NCBI RefSeq assembly: GCF_000425805.1
Contig: NZ_AUED01000028.1
Span: 1 to 34,277 of the forward strand
Direction: 5' to 3'
Length of the DNA: 34,277 nt
From: Pseudomonas vranovensis DSM 16006
Lineage (GTDB): Bacteria; Pseudomonadota; Gammaproteobacteria; Pseudomonadales; Pseudomonadaceae
The number at the start of each line of letters is the position of its first letter. The first letter of the stretch is position 1. The notes under the pieces are model-generated. The model saw only the letters and a program-made list of their open reading frames with translations, searched no databases and was not told the DNA's origin. This document shows positions 16,190-24,058 of this stretch, one piece after another. The position numbers and the translations under genes are program-made.

Positions 16190-16926
16190 ACACAACGCCC
16201 CGGCGCGTACTGATCACCGCTGCCGGCCAGGGCATTGGCCTGGCCAGCGCAAGGGCCTTTGCCGAAGCCGGGTTCGAGGTCATTGCCAGCGACATCCGCA
16301 TCGATGCCCTGGCTGGTCAACCCGGCATCCAGGCGCGGGTGCTGGATGTCACGGATGCGCAAGCCATCGAGGCGCTGAGCGAGGAGGTGGGGGGGATCGA
16401 CGTACTGTTCAACTGTGCAGGCTACGTACACAGCGGCAGCATCCTGGGCTGTGACGAAGCTGCCTGGGAGCGTTCGCTGGCAATCAATGTCACCGCCATG
16501 TACCGGACCATCCGTGCTTTTCTGCCGAGTATGCTCGCCCGTGGCGGCGGCTCAATCATCAACATGTCGTCGGTGGTATCAAGCGTCAAGGCTGTGCCCA
16601 ACCGTTTTGCCTATGCGGCAAGCAAGGCGGCGGTGATCGGCCTGACCAAGGCCGTGGCCGCCGACTACATTGCCCAGGGTATTCGCTGCAATGCCATTTG
16701 CCCTGGCACGGTGGAATCGCCCTCGCTGCAACAGCGCATCGCCGAACAGGCCGCTGCCCAGGGCCTGGGTGCCGACCAGGTGTACCAGCAGTTCGTCGCC
16801 CGCCAGCCCATGGGGCGGCTGGGCAGCGCCGAAGAAATCGCTCGGCTGGCCCTGTACCTGGGCAGCGACGCGGCGGCCTATACCACCGGTGGCGTGCACC
16901 TGATCGATGGCGGCATGAGCCTCTGA
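16186..16926 (+). CDS. SDR oxidoreductase, 2-keto-3-deoxy-sugar-acid 4-dehydrogenase type
   Basis: This 246-residue classical short-chain dehydrogenase has a nucleotide-binding loop TAAGQGIG (11-18), where TAA replaces the usual TGx as in the DHRS6-like subgroup. It has NCAG (76-79), the catalytic serine pair S128/S129, Y143 and K147 in YAASK, and a C-terminal HLIDGG. This subgroup includes 2-keto-3-deoxy-L-fuconate dehydrogenase, which oxidises C4 of a 2-keto-3-deoxy acid. The very next gene encodes a FAH-type hydrolase that would cleave the resulting 2,4-diketo acid, which supports the role. It overlaps the transporter gene by four bases. The chain length of the substrate (pentonate or 6-deoxyhexonate) is not known. 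Confidence 0.83.
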   Translation: MNTTPRRVLITAAGQGIGLASARAFAEAGFEVIASDIRIDALAGQPGIQARVLDVTDAQAIEALSEEVGGIDVLFNCAGYVHSGSILGCDEAAWERSLAINVTAMYRTIRAFLPSMLARGGGSIINMSSVVSSVKAVPNRFAYAASKAAVIGLTKAVAADYIAQGIRCNAICPGTVESPSLQQRIAEQAAAQGLGADQVYQQFVARQPMGRLGSAEEIARLALYLGSDAAAYTTGGVHLIDGGMSL

Positions 16927-16954
16927 ATTTCATTGAATCAAGCGGGAGACCTTT

Positions 16955-17803
16955 ATGAAACTGTTGCGTTATGGCGACAAGGGCGCCGAAAAGCCTGGCC
17001 TGCTGGATGCCGACCAGCATATCCGCGACCTGTCTGGGGTGATCACCGACATCGCCGGCGTGGCCCTGGCACCCGAGAGCCTCGCCAGGCTTGCCGGCCT
17101 CGATCCGCACAGCCTGCCACGGGTGCCGGGCGACCCGCGCATCGGCCCGTGCGTGGGCAACATCGGCAAGTTCGTCTGCATCGGCCTGAACTACGCCGAC
17201 CACGCCGCCGAGGCCGGCATGCCGGTACCGGCAGAACCGATCATTTTCAATAAATGGACCAGCGCCATCTGTGGCCCCAATGACAACGTCGAGATTCCCC
17301 GCGGCTCGCGCAAGACCGACTGGGAAGTGGAGCTGGGGGTGGTGATTGGCAAGGGCGGGCGTTACATCGATGAAGCCAACGCCATGGACCATGTAGCGGG
17401 CTACTGCGTGATCAACGATGTGTCGGAACGCGAGTGGCAACTGGAGCGTGGCGGCACCTGGGACAAGGGCAAAGGCTTCGACACGTTCGGCCCGATCGGC
17501 CCGTGGCTGGTGACCCGTGATGAAATTGCCGACCCCCATGCCCTGGACATGTGGCTGGAAGTGGACGGTCATCGCTACCAGGACGGTAACACCCGCACCC
17601 TGATCTTCCGCATTGAGCAACTGATTGCTTATTTGAGCCGCTGCATGAGCCTGCAACCGGGCGATGTCATTTCCACTGGCACGCCGCCCGGTGTGGGCAT
17701 GGGGATCAAGCCTTCCCCAGTATTCCTGCGTGCCGGCCAGACAATGCGCCTGGGCATCCAGGGCCTGGGAGAGCAACGTCAAATCACCGTCCAGGCCGAC
17801 TGA
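16955..17803 (+). CDS. FAH-family 2,4-diketo-3-deoxy-acid hydrolase
   Basis: This 282-residue protein of the fumarylacetoacetate-hydrolase family has the motifs CIGLNYADHAAEAG, TDWEVELGVVIG (the metal-binding ExE), NDVSEREWQ, KGFDTFGPIGPW and STGTPPGVGMG. Close relatives are the 2,4-diketo-3-deoxy-L-fuconate and -pentonate hydrolases, which split the diketo acid into pyruvate and lactate or glycolate. Databases often mislabel this group as ureidoglycolate lyase. GGGAGA precedes the ATG. The SDR gene 28 bases upstream would supply the diketo substrate. It is only distantly similar to the FAH-fold protein of the opposite arm, which is about 110 residues longer and probably a dehydratase. Confidence 0.86.
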   Translation: MKLLRYGDKGAEKPGLLDADQHIRDLSGVITDIAGVALAPESLARLAGLDPHSLPRVPGDPRIGPCVGNIGKFVCIGLNYADHAAEAGMPVPAEPIIFNKWTSAICGPNDNVEIPRGSRKTDWEVELGVVIGKGGRYIDEANAMDHVAGYCVINDVSEREWQLERGGTWDKGKGFDTFGPIGPWLVTRDEIADPHALDMWLEVDGHRYQDGNTRTLIFRIEQLIAYLSRCMSLQPGDVISTGTPPGVGMGIKPSPVFLRAGQTMRLGIQGLGEQRQITVQAD

Positions 17804-17812
17804 GGAGCCACG

Positions 17813-18721
17813 ATGAAAGCCGATTTGCTGATGCTGGCGCCGCTGCTGCCAGAGTATGAGGCGCAACTGGCCGAACATTTTCACCTGATCCGCGCTCACA
17901 CGGATGCCGAGCAACAGGCGTTGCTGGCCGATCGCTCCCAGCGCATAAGGGTGTTGGTCACCAACGGCGGGGAGGGCGTCAGCCCGCAACTGATGGCCGC
18001 GCTGCCCAGCCTCGCGCTGATTGCCGTCAACGGTGTGGGCCTGGACAAGGTCGACCTGGAACAAGCCCGCGCCCGGGGTATTCGCATTGCCACCACTGAT
18101 GACATTCTCACCGATGCAGTGGCCGACCAGGCCGTGGCGCTGTTGCTGGCGCTGCTGCGCCAGGTGTGCCAGGCCGACCGTTTTGTGCGTGAAGGCCAAT
18201 GGCTTGAGGGCGGCTTCACGCGGTTGGGCACCCGCCTGCGCGGGCAGCGGGTGGGCATACTCGGGCTGGGCAAGATTGGCGCAGCCATCGCCGAGCGCTT
18301 GCAGCCCTTCGGCGTCGACCTGGCGTACCATAATCGCCGGCCTGTGCCCGGTTGCCCGTACACCTACCACGCTGATCTTTGCGCACTGGCGCAGGTCAGT
18401 GACATCCTCATCGTGGCGGCGGCAGGCGGCCTGGCATCGCGTCACCTGGTTGACGCCCGGGTGCTTGACGCACTGGGGCCTGACGGGGTGATCGTCAACG
18501 TCGCCCGTGGCAGCGTGATCGATGAAGCGCAGTTGGTGGCACGGTTGGCAGACGGGCGTCTGGGAGGGGCGGCGCTGGATGTGTTCGAATATGAACCGCA
18601 GGTGCCAGAAGCCCTGCTGGTGCTGGACAACGTAGTGCTGCAACCGCACCTGGGCAGCGCAACGCTGCAAACCCGCCGGGCCATGGCCGAGAGTGTGGTG
18701 CGGGCAGTGCTGGCGGGGTAA
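17813..18721 (+). CDS. D-isomer-specific 2-hydroxyacid dehydrogenase (GhrB-like glyoxylate/hydroxypyruvate reductase type)
   Basis: This 302-residue protein has the nucleotide-binding motif GLGKIG (151-156) and the catalytic trio of the family: R232 in NVARGSVIDE, E261 in YEPQVPEA and H279 in QPHLGSAT. Members interconvert 2-keto acids and D-2-hydroxy acids with NAD(P)H. It starts nine bases after the hydrolase gene and closes the operon. Because the hydrolase should yield pyruvate plus glycolate or lactate, this enzyme could handle the C2/C3 product (for example glyoxylate/glycolate), balance redox, or act on the sugar acid itself. The choice is open. Confidence 0.85.
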   Translation: MKADLLMLAPLLPEYEAQLAEHFHLIRAHTDAEQQALLADRSQRIRVLVTNGGEGVSPQLMAALPSLALIAVNGVGLDKVDLEQARARGIRIATTDDILTDAVADQAVALLLALLRQVCQADRFVREGQWLEGGFTRLGTRLRGQRVGILGLGKIGAAIAERLQPFGVDLAYHNRRPVPGCPYTYHADLCALAQVSDILIVAAAGGLASRHLVDARVLDALGPDGVIVNVARGSVIDEAQLVARLADGRLGGAALDVFEYEPQVPEALLVLDNVVLQPHLGSATLQTRRAMAESVVRAVLAG

Positions 18722-18727
18722 CGGCAC

Positions 18728-18749
18728 GGGAGGGCTGAGCGTCCCTCCC
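18728..18749. terminator. Hairpin between convergent genes, possible weak terminator
   Basis: GGGAGGG (18728-18734) pairs with CCCTCCC (18743-18749) around an eight-base loop, seven bases after the 2-hydroxyacid dehydrogenase stop and just beyond the end of the convergent kinase gene. No T-run follows, so efficient termination is uncertain. Confidence 0.45.
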
Positions 18750-18753
18750 TGAT

Positions 18754-19305
18754 TCACACGTGCTGGCTTGCCTGGGCGCCTTCATCGCGGCTTTTTGGCA
18801 GTGCCTGCAGGAACTGGTCTATTTGGCGCTCATTGTGCAGGTGAACTACCGGTACCAGCGCGCCCACCCTCAACCGCATTGCCTCGATGGAGGGGCGATA
18901 GTCGCGATCAAATCCCCAGACAAACTTCAGAAAGGTCAGGAACGCCTTGTCCAGCCGCTCGCTGCAGCCGGCGGGCAGGTCCGGGCGTGGCTTGTTCAAT
19001 ACGCTGCGCATGATCACCCGTCGCAGGCAGGTGAACCGCGAGGTGTCCAGCCAGATCACCAATTCGGCACGCGGCAGGCGCAGGTCGAAGGTGCGCCGCG
19101 AATAATTGCCTTCGCAGACCCAGGCGTCTGACGCGACCGCCTCCTTGACCCGGGTACGAAACGCCTCGGCGTCGGGCTCGACCCAACCGGGCTCCCAGAA
19201 CAGTTTGTCCAGGTGTACCACGGGTATATCCAGGCGCTTGCCGAGGGTGCGCGCCAGGGTCGACTTGCCGCTGCCGGCGTTGCCCAGGATGACGGTGCGT
19301 TGCAT
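18754..19305 (-). CDS. P-loop adenylate-kinase-like / DNA topology modulation (FlaR-like) protein
   Basis: This 183-residue P-loop protein has Walker A GNAGSGKST (8-16) and the family signature HLDKLFWEPGW followed by VCEGNYSRRTFDLRL. The signature is typical of small adenylate-kinase-like proteins annotated as topology modulation or FlaR homologues. The physiological substrate of these proteins is not firmly known. The start at 19305 has an AGGAGG ribosome site, and an earlier in-frame Met would add a proline-rich leader that does not look conserved. It is a single gene convergent with the sugar-acid operon. Confidence 0.8.
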   Translation of the reverse strand: MQRTVILGNAGSGKSTLARTLGKRLDIPVVHLDKLFWEPGWVEPDAEAFRTRVKEAVASDAWVCEGNYSRRTFDLRLPRAELVIWLDTSRFTCLRRVIMRSVLNKPRPDLPAGCSERLDKAFLTFLKFVWGFDRDYRPSIEAMRLRVGALVPVVHLHNERQIDQFLQALPKSRDEGAQASQHV

Positions 19306-19386
19306 GGGTGGAGGCCTCCTTGGCGGATAGCCGGGCATTGTGCAGCACTACCCAAGGTGCTGGAAAGCGCATCGTAACGAGCCCCA

Positions 19387-19432
19387 TTGCGACTGCTGCG
19401 CAGTGAATCGCAGCCTAGCGACAGCGGCGACC
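19387..19432. repeat. Degenerate REP element
   Basis: The sequence GCGACTGCTGCGCAGTGAATCGCAGCCTAGCGACAGCGGCGACC follows the REP pattern with several changes, notably GACAGCGGCGACC where the intact repeat has GGCAGCGGCTAC. It lies in the 255-base gap before the OmpA-domain gene. The rest of that gap (about 19450-19550) is unusually AT-rich and may hold a promoter. Confidence 0.6.
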
Positions 19433-19560
19433 GCCCTCTGCATGTTGTTAGACGTTTTACGTAACTTCCAGACAATATTTTTAGTGTTTGTTGAGATACT
19501 TGTTTAGGAATTACTTAGTTTGCATCCGAAAAGCTTGTAGGGGATTTCGATTGACCCCTT

Positions 19561-20301
19561 TTGTGGGTGGAATTATTTGCAGGTGCGCTGGTCAACCTCA
19601 ATACCGCCCTGGTGCGGCTGAACGCTGCGCTCGGACGTCAGGTTCACTCGCCGCTGAGCGTATTGCAGGCGCTTCGCCAGCAGGTAGCCGGCTTCATCCA
19701 GAGGGTGCAGCGACAAAGCGCAATCGGCGAAACACTGCCGGTAGCGATGAGCCTGCTTGCGCCGAGCAGGGTGCCGCCAGTGGTGATCATGCCCCCCACG
19801 CACCTGCCACCCTTGACGCCGCGTAAAAGTAGGAAAGGTCGGTGGTTGCTCGCACTTGGGGCCGTACTGGCGCTAGGTATGACTGCGGGGTGGTGGGGGC
19901 TACCCCATCCCTTTAGGCCCGAGCCGATTCCCGAGCCGGTGCATCTCGACAGCCTGACCCTGTTTGATGCTGGCAGTGCTGTACTCAACCCGGCCTCGAC
20001 CAGGGTGCTGGTCAAGGCGCTGGTAGACATCAAGGCCCGCCCGGGCTGGTTGATTGTCATCTCTGGTCATACCGACACCACGGGCAGCACCGCGCAGAAC
20101 CAGCAACTTTCCCATGCCCGTGCCACCGCAGTGCGCGACTGGATGCAGCGTATGGGCGACATTCCCGACAACTGCTTTGCCGTCCAGGGCGGTGCCGCCA
20201 ATCAGCCGATTGCCAGCAATGAAACGTTCGAAGGTCGCTCGGCCAACCGCCGTGTCGATATCCAACTGGTGCCACAGGCGGGGGCATGTGGCAGCGGTTG
20301 A
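19561..20301 (+). CDS. OmpA/MotB C-terminal domain protein with one membrane anchor; start uncertain
   Basis: This protein of about 246 residues has a helical N-terminal part (about 5-65), a proline-rich linker, one membrane helix (about 94-113) and a C-terminal OmpA-like peptidoglycan-binding domain (about 130-237). The domain carries SGHTDTTGS, a QLSHARA motif and SANRRVDI. It should sit in the inner membrane with the domain in the periplasm. The start is doubtful: the frame is closed by a TGA at 19552-19554 and begins only with TTG (19561) or GTG (19567). The good ribosome site AGGGGA (19539-19544) is correctly spaced for a TTG at 19551 in a different frame. A one-base indel, a sequencing error or a truncated N-terminus are all possible. 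Confidence 0.72.
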   Translation: MWVELFAGALVNLNTALVRLNAALGRQVHSPLSVLQALRQQVAGFIQRVQRQSAIGETLPVAMSLLAPSRVPPVVIMPPTHLPPLTPRKSRKGRWLLALGAVLALGMTAGWWGLPHPFRPEPIPEPVHLDSLTLFDAGSAVLNPASTRVLVKALVDIKARPGWLIVISGHTDTTGSTAQNQQLSHARATAVRDWMQRMGDIPDNCFAVQGGAANQPIASNETFEGRSANRRVDIQLVPQAGACGSG

Positions 20302-20307
20302 TTTTTT

Positions 20308-20324
20308 CGCGGGGCCAGCCCGCG
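20308..20324. repeat. Short GC hairpin between convergent genes (REP-like)
   Basis: CGCGGG (20308-20313) pairs with CCCGCG (20319-20324), preceded by a T-run. It fills almost the whole gap between the OmpA-domain gene and the convergent MmgE/PrpD gene. It resembles the short TCGCGGGxxAxCCCGC repeats of P. putida; a terminator role is possible but the T-run is on the wrong side for the plus-strand gene. Confidence 0.5.
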
Positions 20325-20325
20325 T

Positions 20326-21702
20326 CTAGCGGGCGTGGTCGATTGCTGTAAACACCAGCAGGTCCTTGAGCTCGGTACTGCTGCGCAGCCCCCACGCACG
20401 CTCGATCAAGGCCTCGACGCTATTCCCATCCAGCGCCCCGGAAAACGCCACCAGACGACGGAATTTATCCTCAAGCTCCCGGCGCGACAGGCTGTTGTCC
20501 GGATCGCCCTTGGGCGAGTCGATGGCACCCTGGTAGCGGCGCCCATCGTTGCCCAGCACCTCGACCCGGCCCAGCCAACGCTGTGGGTAGGCTGCATCGA
20601 CCTGGTCATCCAGCTGCATGCTGACCTTGTCGCGAAATGCCGCTACGCGCGGATCACTCAGGGCGTGCTGCTGGAACTCGGTCAGCCCGGCCTTGCCATG
20701 CACCGCGATCAAGCCCAGTACCGTGCCCATGGAGAACTTGGCCTGATGCACGCTCTGTGGCACCTCGACCCGCCCCAGCACATCGATGGCACCCTGGTGA
20801 ACACGGGTGACGACGCTGGCAATGTCGTCATGGCGCAGGCCCTCGTCTCGCATCAACGCCAGCAAGGCATCGGCCGCCGGATGGGTATGGCGGCAGGAGG
20901 CGTGAAACTTGAACGAGGTTTCCAGCAGCGCCCAGCGGCTGCCCAGGCGATCGGACAGGCACGCTGGCCTGGCGTCACTGGACATGCCCGCGGCCATGCC
21001 CTGGTCACCTTCAAGAATGTTGCGGGCGCCGGTCAGGCCGTCAGCAGTGAGGTAAGCCGCCAGCAAGCCATCAGCCGCGGCCTTGGCGGTATGCAATTGC
21101 TTGGAGTCGGCGGCATCGCGCAAGAACTCCCACAGGCCGGCGGCCTGGGTGCCGGCGCTGCCGAGCAGGTTGATGAACGCTTCCTCGTCGAAGTCCATCA
21201 GCTTGCCGACCGACACCGCCGCGGCGAGGGTGCCAACGGTGGCGGTGGTGTGGAAGGTGCGGTAATGGGAACGCCCCAGGAATTCACCGATACGGATGCC
21301 GGCTTCGTAGCCTGCCACCGTTGCCAGCAGCAGTTGGCTACCCGACTTGCCCAGGTCCTGCGCCGCTGCCAGTACGGCAGGGAAGACCACGGTGGCCGGG
21401 TGCAGCACCGAGCTGTTGTGCAGGTCGTCCTGCTCCACCAGGTGCGAGGAGGCGCCATTGACCAGCGCTGCGAAGTACGGCGAACTGCGCAGGCCATTGA
21501 CCAGGAGGGTGGACGGGCCGTCGGCCGGTCCCATTCTCGCGGCGTAGCGCTCGAACAACGGGATCGGGTGCGAGCCTTGGCTGGCCAGGGCTGAACCCAG
21601 CCAGTCAAGGAACAGGTCTTCGCTACGCGAAAGCACCTCGTTGGGCAAGTCTGAGTATTTCAGGCTCGCTAGAAATGCGGCCAGGTGGCGGGTATGGCTC
21701 AT
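20326..21702 (-). CDS. MmgE/PrpD-family protein (2-methylcitrate dehydratase / cis-aconitate decarboxylase-like)
   Basis: This 458-residue protein belongs to the MmgE/PrpD fold, which includes 2-methylcitrate dehydratase, iminodisuccinate epimerase and cis-aconitate decarboxylase. The helical N-terminal domain carries LVEQDDLHNSSVLHPATV, in which the Asp and His residues align with the active-site region. The KFHASCRHTHPAADAL segment is the family's second conserved region. The start at 21702 has AAGGA upstream. No methylcitrate-cycle genes are nearby, so this is not housekeeping PrpD. It follows a LysR regulator on the same strand by 117 bases. Its substrate is unknown, though a small tricarboxylate or related acid is likely. 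Confidence 0.85.
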   Translation of the reverse strand: MSHTRHLAAFLASLKYSDLPNEVLSRSEDLFLDWLGSALASQGSHPIPLFERYAARMGPADGPSTLLVNGLRSSPYFAALVNGASSHLVEQDDLHNSSVLHPATVVFPAVLAAAQDLGKSGSQLLLATVAGYEAGIRIGEFLGRSHYRTFHTTATVGTLAAAVSVGKLMDFDEEAFINLLGSAGTQAAGLWEFLRDAADSKQLHTAKAAADGLLAAYLTADGLTGARNILEGDQGMAAGMSSDARPACLSDRLGSRWALLETSFKFHASCRHTHPAADALLALMRDEGLRHDDIASVVTRVHQGAIDVLGRVEVPQSVHQAKFSMGTVLGLIAVHGKAGLTEFQQHALSDPRVAAFRDKVSMQLDDQVDAAYPQRWLGRVEVLGNDGRRYQGAIDSPKGDPDNSLSRRELEDKFRRLVAFSGALDGNSVEALIERAWGLRSSTELKDLLVFTAIDHAR

Positions 21703-21819
21703 GCGTTCGATCCTTGGGTTGTCCCGTTTTTCGCAGCGCACTCGGCGCAAGCGCTGGGCATAAAGTTAGCAAGCTAACAAAATTCCCGGCCACCACCTGA
21801 AATGGGGGGCAAGGTGGCC

Positions 21820-22746
21820 TCACGTCAAATTGTCCCAATACGGCGGTGAGCCGATGGCGTCGAGAAAGTAGTCCCATACCCGTCGTACTTTTTGCGAGCG
21901 AAGGCGGTTTTCCGGGGAGATCAAGTGGATCTGACTGGGCGTTGCATCCACCGAGCCTTCCCAGTCAGGCAACAACTGGACCAAGGTCTTGTTCCTGAAG
22001 TGCTCGTTGTCAAACAGCCAGGAAGGAAACAGTACAATGCCCCGGCCTGCCAGCGCCGCTTCCACCAGTACCTGAGCGTTGTTGCTGCGCAGCGGGCCTT
22101 GCACGTCGATGATCGTAGTCGCCTCGGTGCCCGGGCGGCGGAAATGCCAGCGTTGGGCGCCACCGGTTCCTTTGTAGACCAGGCAGCAGTGCTGTTGCAG
22201 GTCCTCGGGAACGGCAGGTTTACCGTAGCGCTGCACATACTCGGCGCTGGCGCACAGGACGAATCGCTGGTCGCAGAGTGTGCGCCCGATCAGCCCTGAA
22301 TCCTGCAGGTGGCCCACCCGGAAGGTGAGGTCGGCGCCTTCCTGCACCGGATCGATAAAGGCATCGGTGACCGTCAGCTCGACGGTCAGGTCGGGGTATT
22401 GCCGGTACAAGCCATCAAGCAGCTTGACGATATGCAGGTGGCCGAACGCGACCGGCGCATTGATGCGCACCAGGCCGCGAACGTCGCCGACCTTGCCACT
22501 GATGTCTTCATTGGCGGTGTCGAGCAGCTCCAGCACTTCGCGGATCTGCACGTAGTAGCGCTCGCCGGCGTCGGTCAGTTTCACCGCACGGGTGTTGCGG
22601 TACAGCAGTTGCTGCCCCACCTCGCGTTCAAGCGCGGCAATGAAGCGCGACACCGACGAGGCAGGTACCTGGAAGTGGCGGGCGGTGGCGGAAAAGCTCC
22701 CGGTTACCGCCACCATCGCGAAGAAACGGTGGGCCTTGAGATACAT
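21820..22746 (-). CDS. LysR-family transcriptional regulator
   Basis: This 308-residue protein has an N-terminal helix-turn-helix (about residues 5-63, including GSFSATARHFQVPASSVSR) and an effector-binding domain (about 90-295) of the CrgA/DmlR-like group. The start at 22746 is preferred because conserved LysR sequence begins a few residues after it; the longer frame adds an unrelated leader. The ribosome site is poor. It is divergent from the Old Yellow Enzyme gene and upstream of the MmgE/PrpD gene. A T-N11-A box in the shared 127-base gap suggests it controls the reductase, itself and possibly the MmgE/PrpD gene. Confidence 0.87.
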   Translation of the reverse strand: MYLKAHRFFAMVAVTGSFSATARHFQVPASSVSRFIAALEREVGQQLLYRNTRAVKLTDAGERYYVQIREVLELLDTANEDISGKVGDVRGLVRINAPVAFGHLHIVKLLDGLYRQYPDLTVELTVTDAFIDPVQEGADLTFRVGHLQDSGLIGRTLCDQRFVLCASAEYVQRYGKPAVPEDLQQHCCLVYKGTGGAQRWHFRRPGTEATTIIDVQGPLRSNNAQVLVEAALAGRGIVLFPSWLFDNEHFRNKTLVQLLPDWEGSVDATPSQIHLISPENRLRSQKVRRVWDYFLDAIGSPPYWDNLT

Positions 22747-22760
22747 TGAAGGGACTCTGG

Positions 22761-22775
22761 TTGCTGCAATGGCAA
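22761..22775. promoter_or_regulatory. Candidate LysR box between regulator and Old Yellow Enzyme gene
   Basis: TTGC-N7-GCAA (22761-22775) contains the T-N11-A pattern and lies just upstream of the LysR start codon and about 100 bases before the divergent reductase gene. Confidence 0.45.
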
Positions 22776-22873
22776 TAATGTTTTGCGTTTTGGCTTGATT
22801 GTGGCTGTTTTGGCAAGACCCTACCATGGCCTCATCACTCCCCAGGCGCAAGCCTATTCAAGAGGCCCCCTAC

Positions 22874-24001
22874 ATGATTGACCTGTTTGCTCCTTGCAAC
22901 CTTGCCGGATTGGCGCTGAACAACCGTTTCGTCATGGCCCCGATGACCCGCTCACGGGCACCGCACGATATCGCCACCGAACAGGTGGCGCTGCATTACA
23001 CCCAGCGCGGCACGGCAGGCCTGATCGTTTCGGAAGGTACGCCGATCTCCCGTGAAGGGCAGGGCTACCTGTTCAATCCGGGCATCTACACCCCGGAGCA
23101 GATCCAGGGCTGGAAGCTGGTGACTGACTCCGTTCACAGCGTCGGCGGCAAAATGTTCGCCCAGTTGTGGCATGTGGGGCGCGTGTCGCATACCTCGATC
23201 CAGCTCGACGGCAAAGCACCTGTGAGTGCCACGAGCAAGGCCGCCCAGGGGGCAGTAGCCTTCGGCTATACCCCCGAGGGTGAACCCGGTTTTGTCGCCA
23301 CTTCGACGCCTCGCCCGTTGACCACCGAGGAAGTCGCCCGGGTGGTCGAGGACTTCGCCCAGGCCGCGCACAATGCCATTGAAGCCGGTTTCGATGGCGT
23401 TGAAGTCCATGGCGCCAACGGCTATCTCATCGAGCAGTTCCTCAACCCCCTGGTCAATGACCGCTCCGATCGTTATAGCGCCGACACCCTGGAAGGTCGC
23501 CTGCGCTTTGTCTTCGAAGTGATCGATGCAGTCATTGCCAGGATTGGCGCCCATCGGGTGGGTATTCGCATCTCGCCCTATGGGCAGCTGTTCGACATGC
23601 CGCTCTACCCTGAGATCGATGAGACCTATGCGGCACTGTGTGCAGGCATGGGCGCTCGTGGCATCGCCTATGTACACGTCATGGACCAGACCCACTTCTT
23701 CCTCGCCAGTGAGAGCGCCACCGCCCGGGATCAGGCATTGTGCAGCTTGCTTGAGCACTGCAAGGCGCAGTTGGGGCACACGGCGTTGATCCTGGCCGGT
23801 GACATGACCCTGGAGCGTGCCCAGGACCTGGTAGACGCCGGGCTGATCGACCTGGCCGGCTTTGGCCAGCCGTTCATTGCCAACCCTGACCTGGTCGCCC
23901 GCCTGAAAAATGGCTGGCCCCTGGCTGTTCCGGACCGTGCCAGCTATTACGGCGGTTCGGGCACGGGGTATGTGGACTACTCGCCGTACGTGTCAGCCTG
24001 A
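22874..24001 (+). CDS. Old Yellow Enzyme family alkene reductase (NADH:flavin oxidoreductase)
   Basis: This 375-residue FMN protein of the OYE/N-ethylmaleimide-reductase family reduces activated C=C bonds with NAD(P)H. T25 in MAPMTRSR, the segment AQLWHVGR, and H179, N182 and Y184 in VHGANGYL match the flavin-contacting and substrate-binding residues of the family (OYE1 T37, H191, N194, Y196). The start at 22874 has AGAGG upstream; an in-frame ATG at 22826 would add 16 residues and is less likely. It is single and divergent from a LysR regulator that probably senses an electrophilic enone or similar compound. Confidence 0.9.
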   Translation: MIDLFAPCNLAGLALNNRFVMAPMTRSRAPHDIATEQVALHYTQRGTAGLIVSEGTPISREGQGYLFNPGIYTPEQIQGWKLVTDSVHSVGGKMFAQLWHVGRVSHTSIQLDGKAPVSATSKAAQGAVAFGYTPEGEPGFVATSTPRPLTTEEVARVVEDFAQAAHNAIEAGFDGVEVHGANGYLIEQFLNPLVNDRSDRYSADTLEGRLRFVFEVIDAVIARIGAHRVGIRISPYGQLFDMPLYPEIDETYAALCAGMGARGIAYVHVMDQTHFFLASESATARDQALCSLLEHCKAQLGHTALILAGDMTLERAQDLVDAGLIDLAGFGQPFIANPDLVARLKNGWPLAVPDRASYYGGSGTGYVDYSPYVSA

Positions 24002-24031
24002 AGGCCGGGACGGTGTGCCCGCTTTGCGCCC

Positions 24032-24058
24032 AATCGCAGCCTGGCGGCAGCGGCTACG
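24032..24058. repeat. Single REP element supplying a stop codon
   Basis: AATCGCAGCCTGGCGGCAGCGGCTACGG is the REP core. On the minus strand its conserved GTAG provides the TAG stop codon (24054-24056) of the alpha/beta hydrolase gene. Confidence 0.75.

Noticed and set aside
16955..17803. Ureidoglycolate lyase as the function of the second FAH protein, pairing with the ureidoglycine aminohydrolase at 1173
   Set aside because: The genes are 15 kb apart in different operons, and the SDR directly upstream fits a diketo-acid hydrolase much better.
16586..18757. Minus-strand open frame of about 723 codons opposite the SDR, hydrolase and hydroxyacid dehydrogenase genes
   Set aside because: All three plus-strand genes have intact catalytic motifs; the antisense frame has low-complexity composition and no motif.
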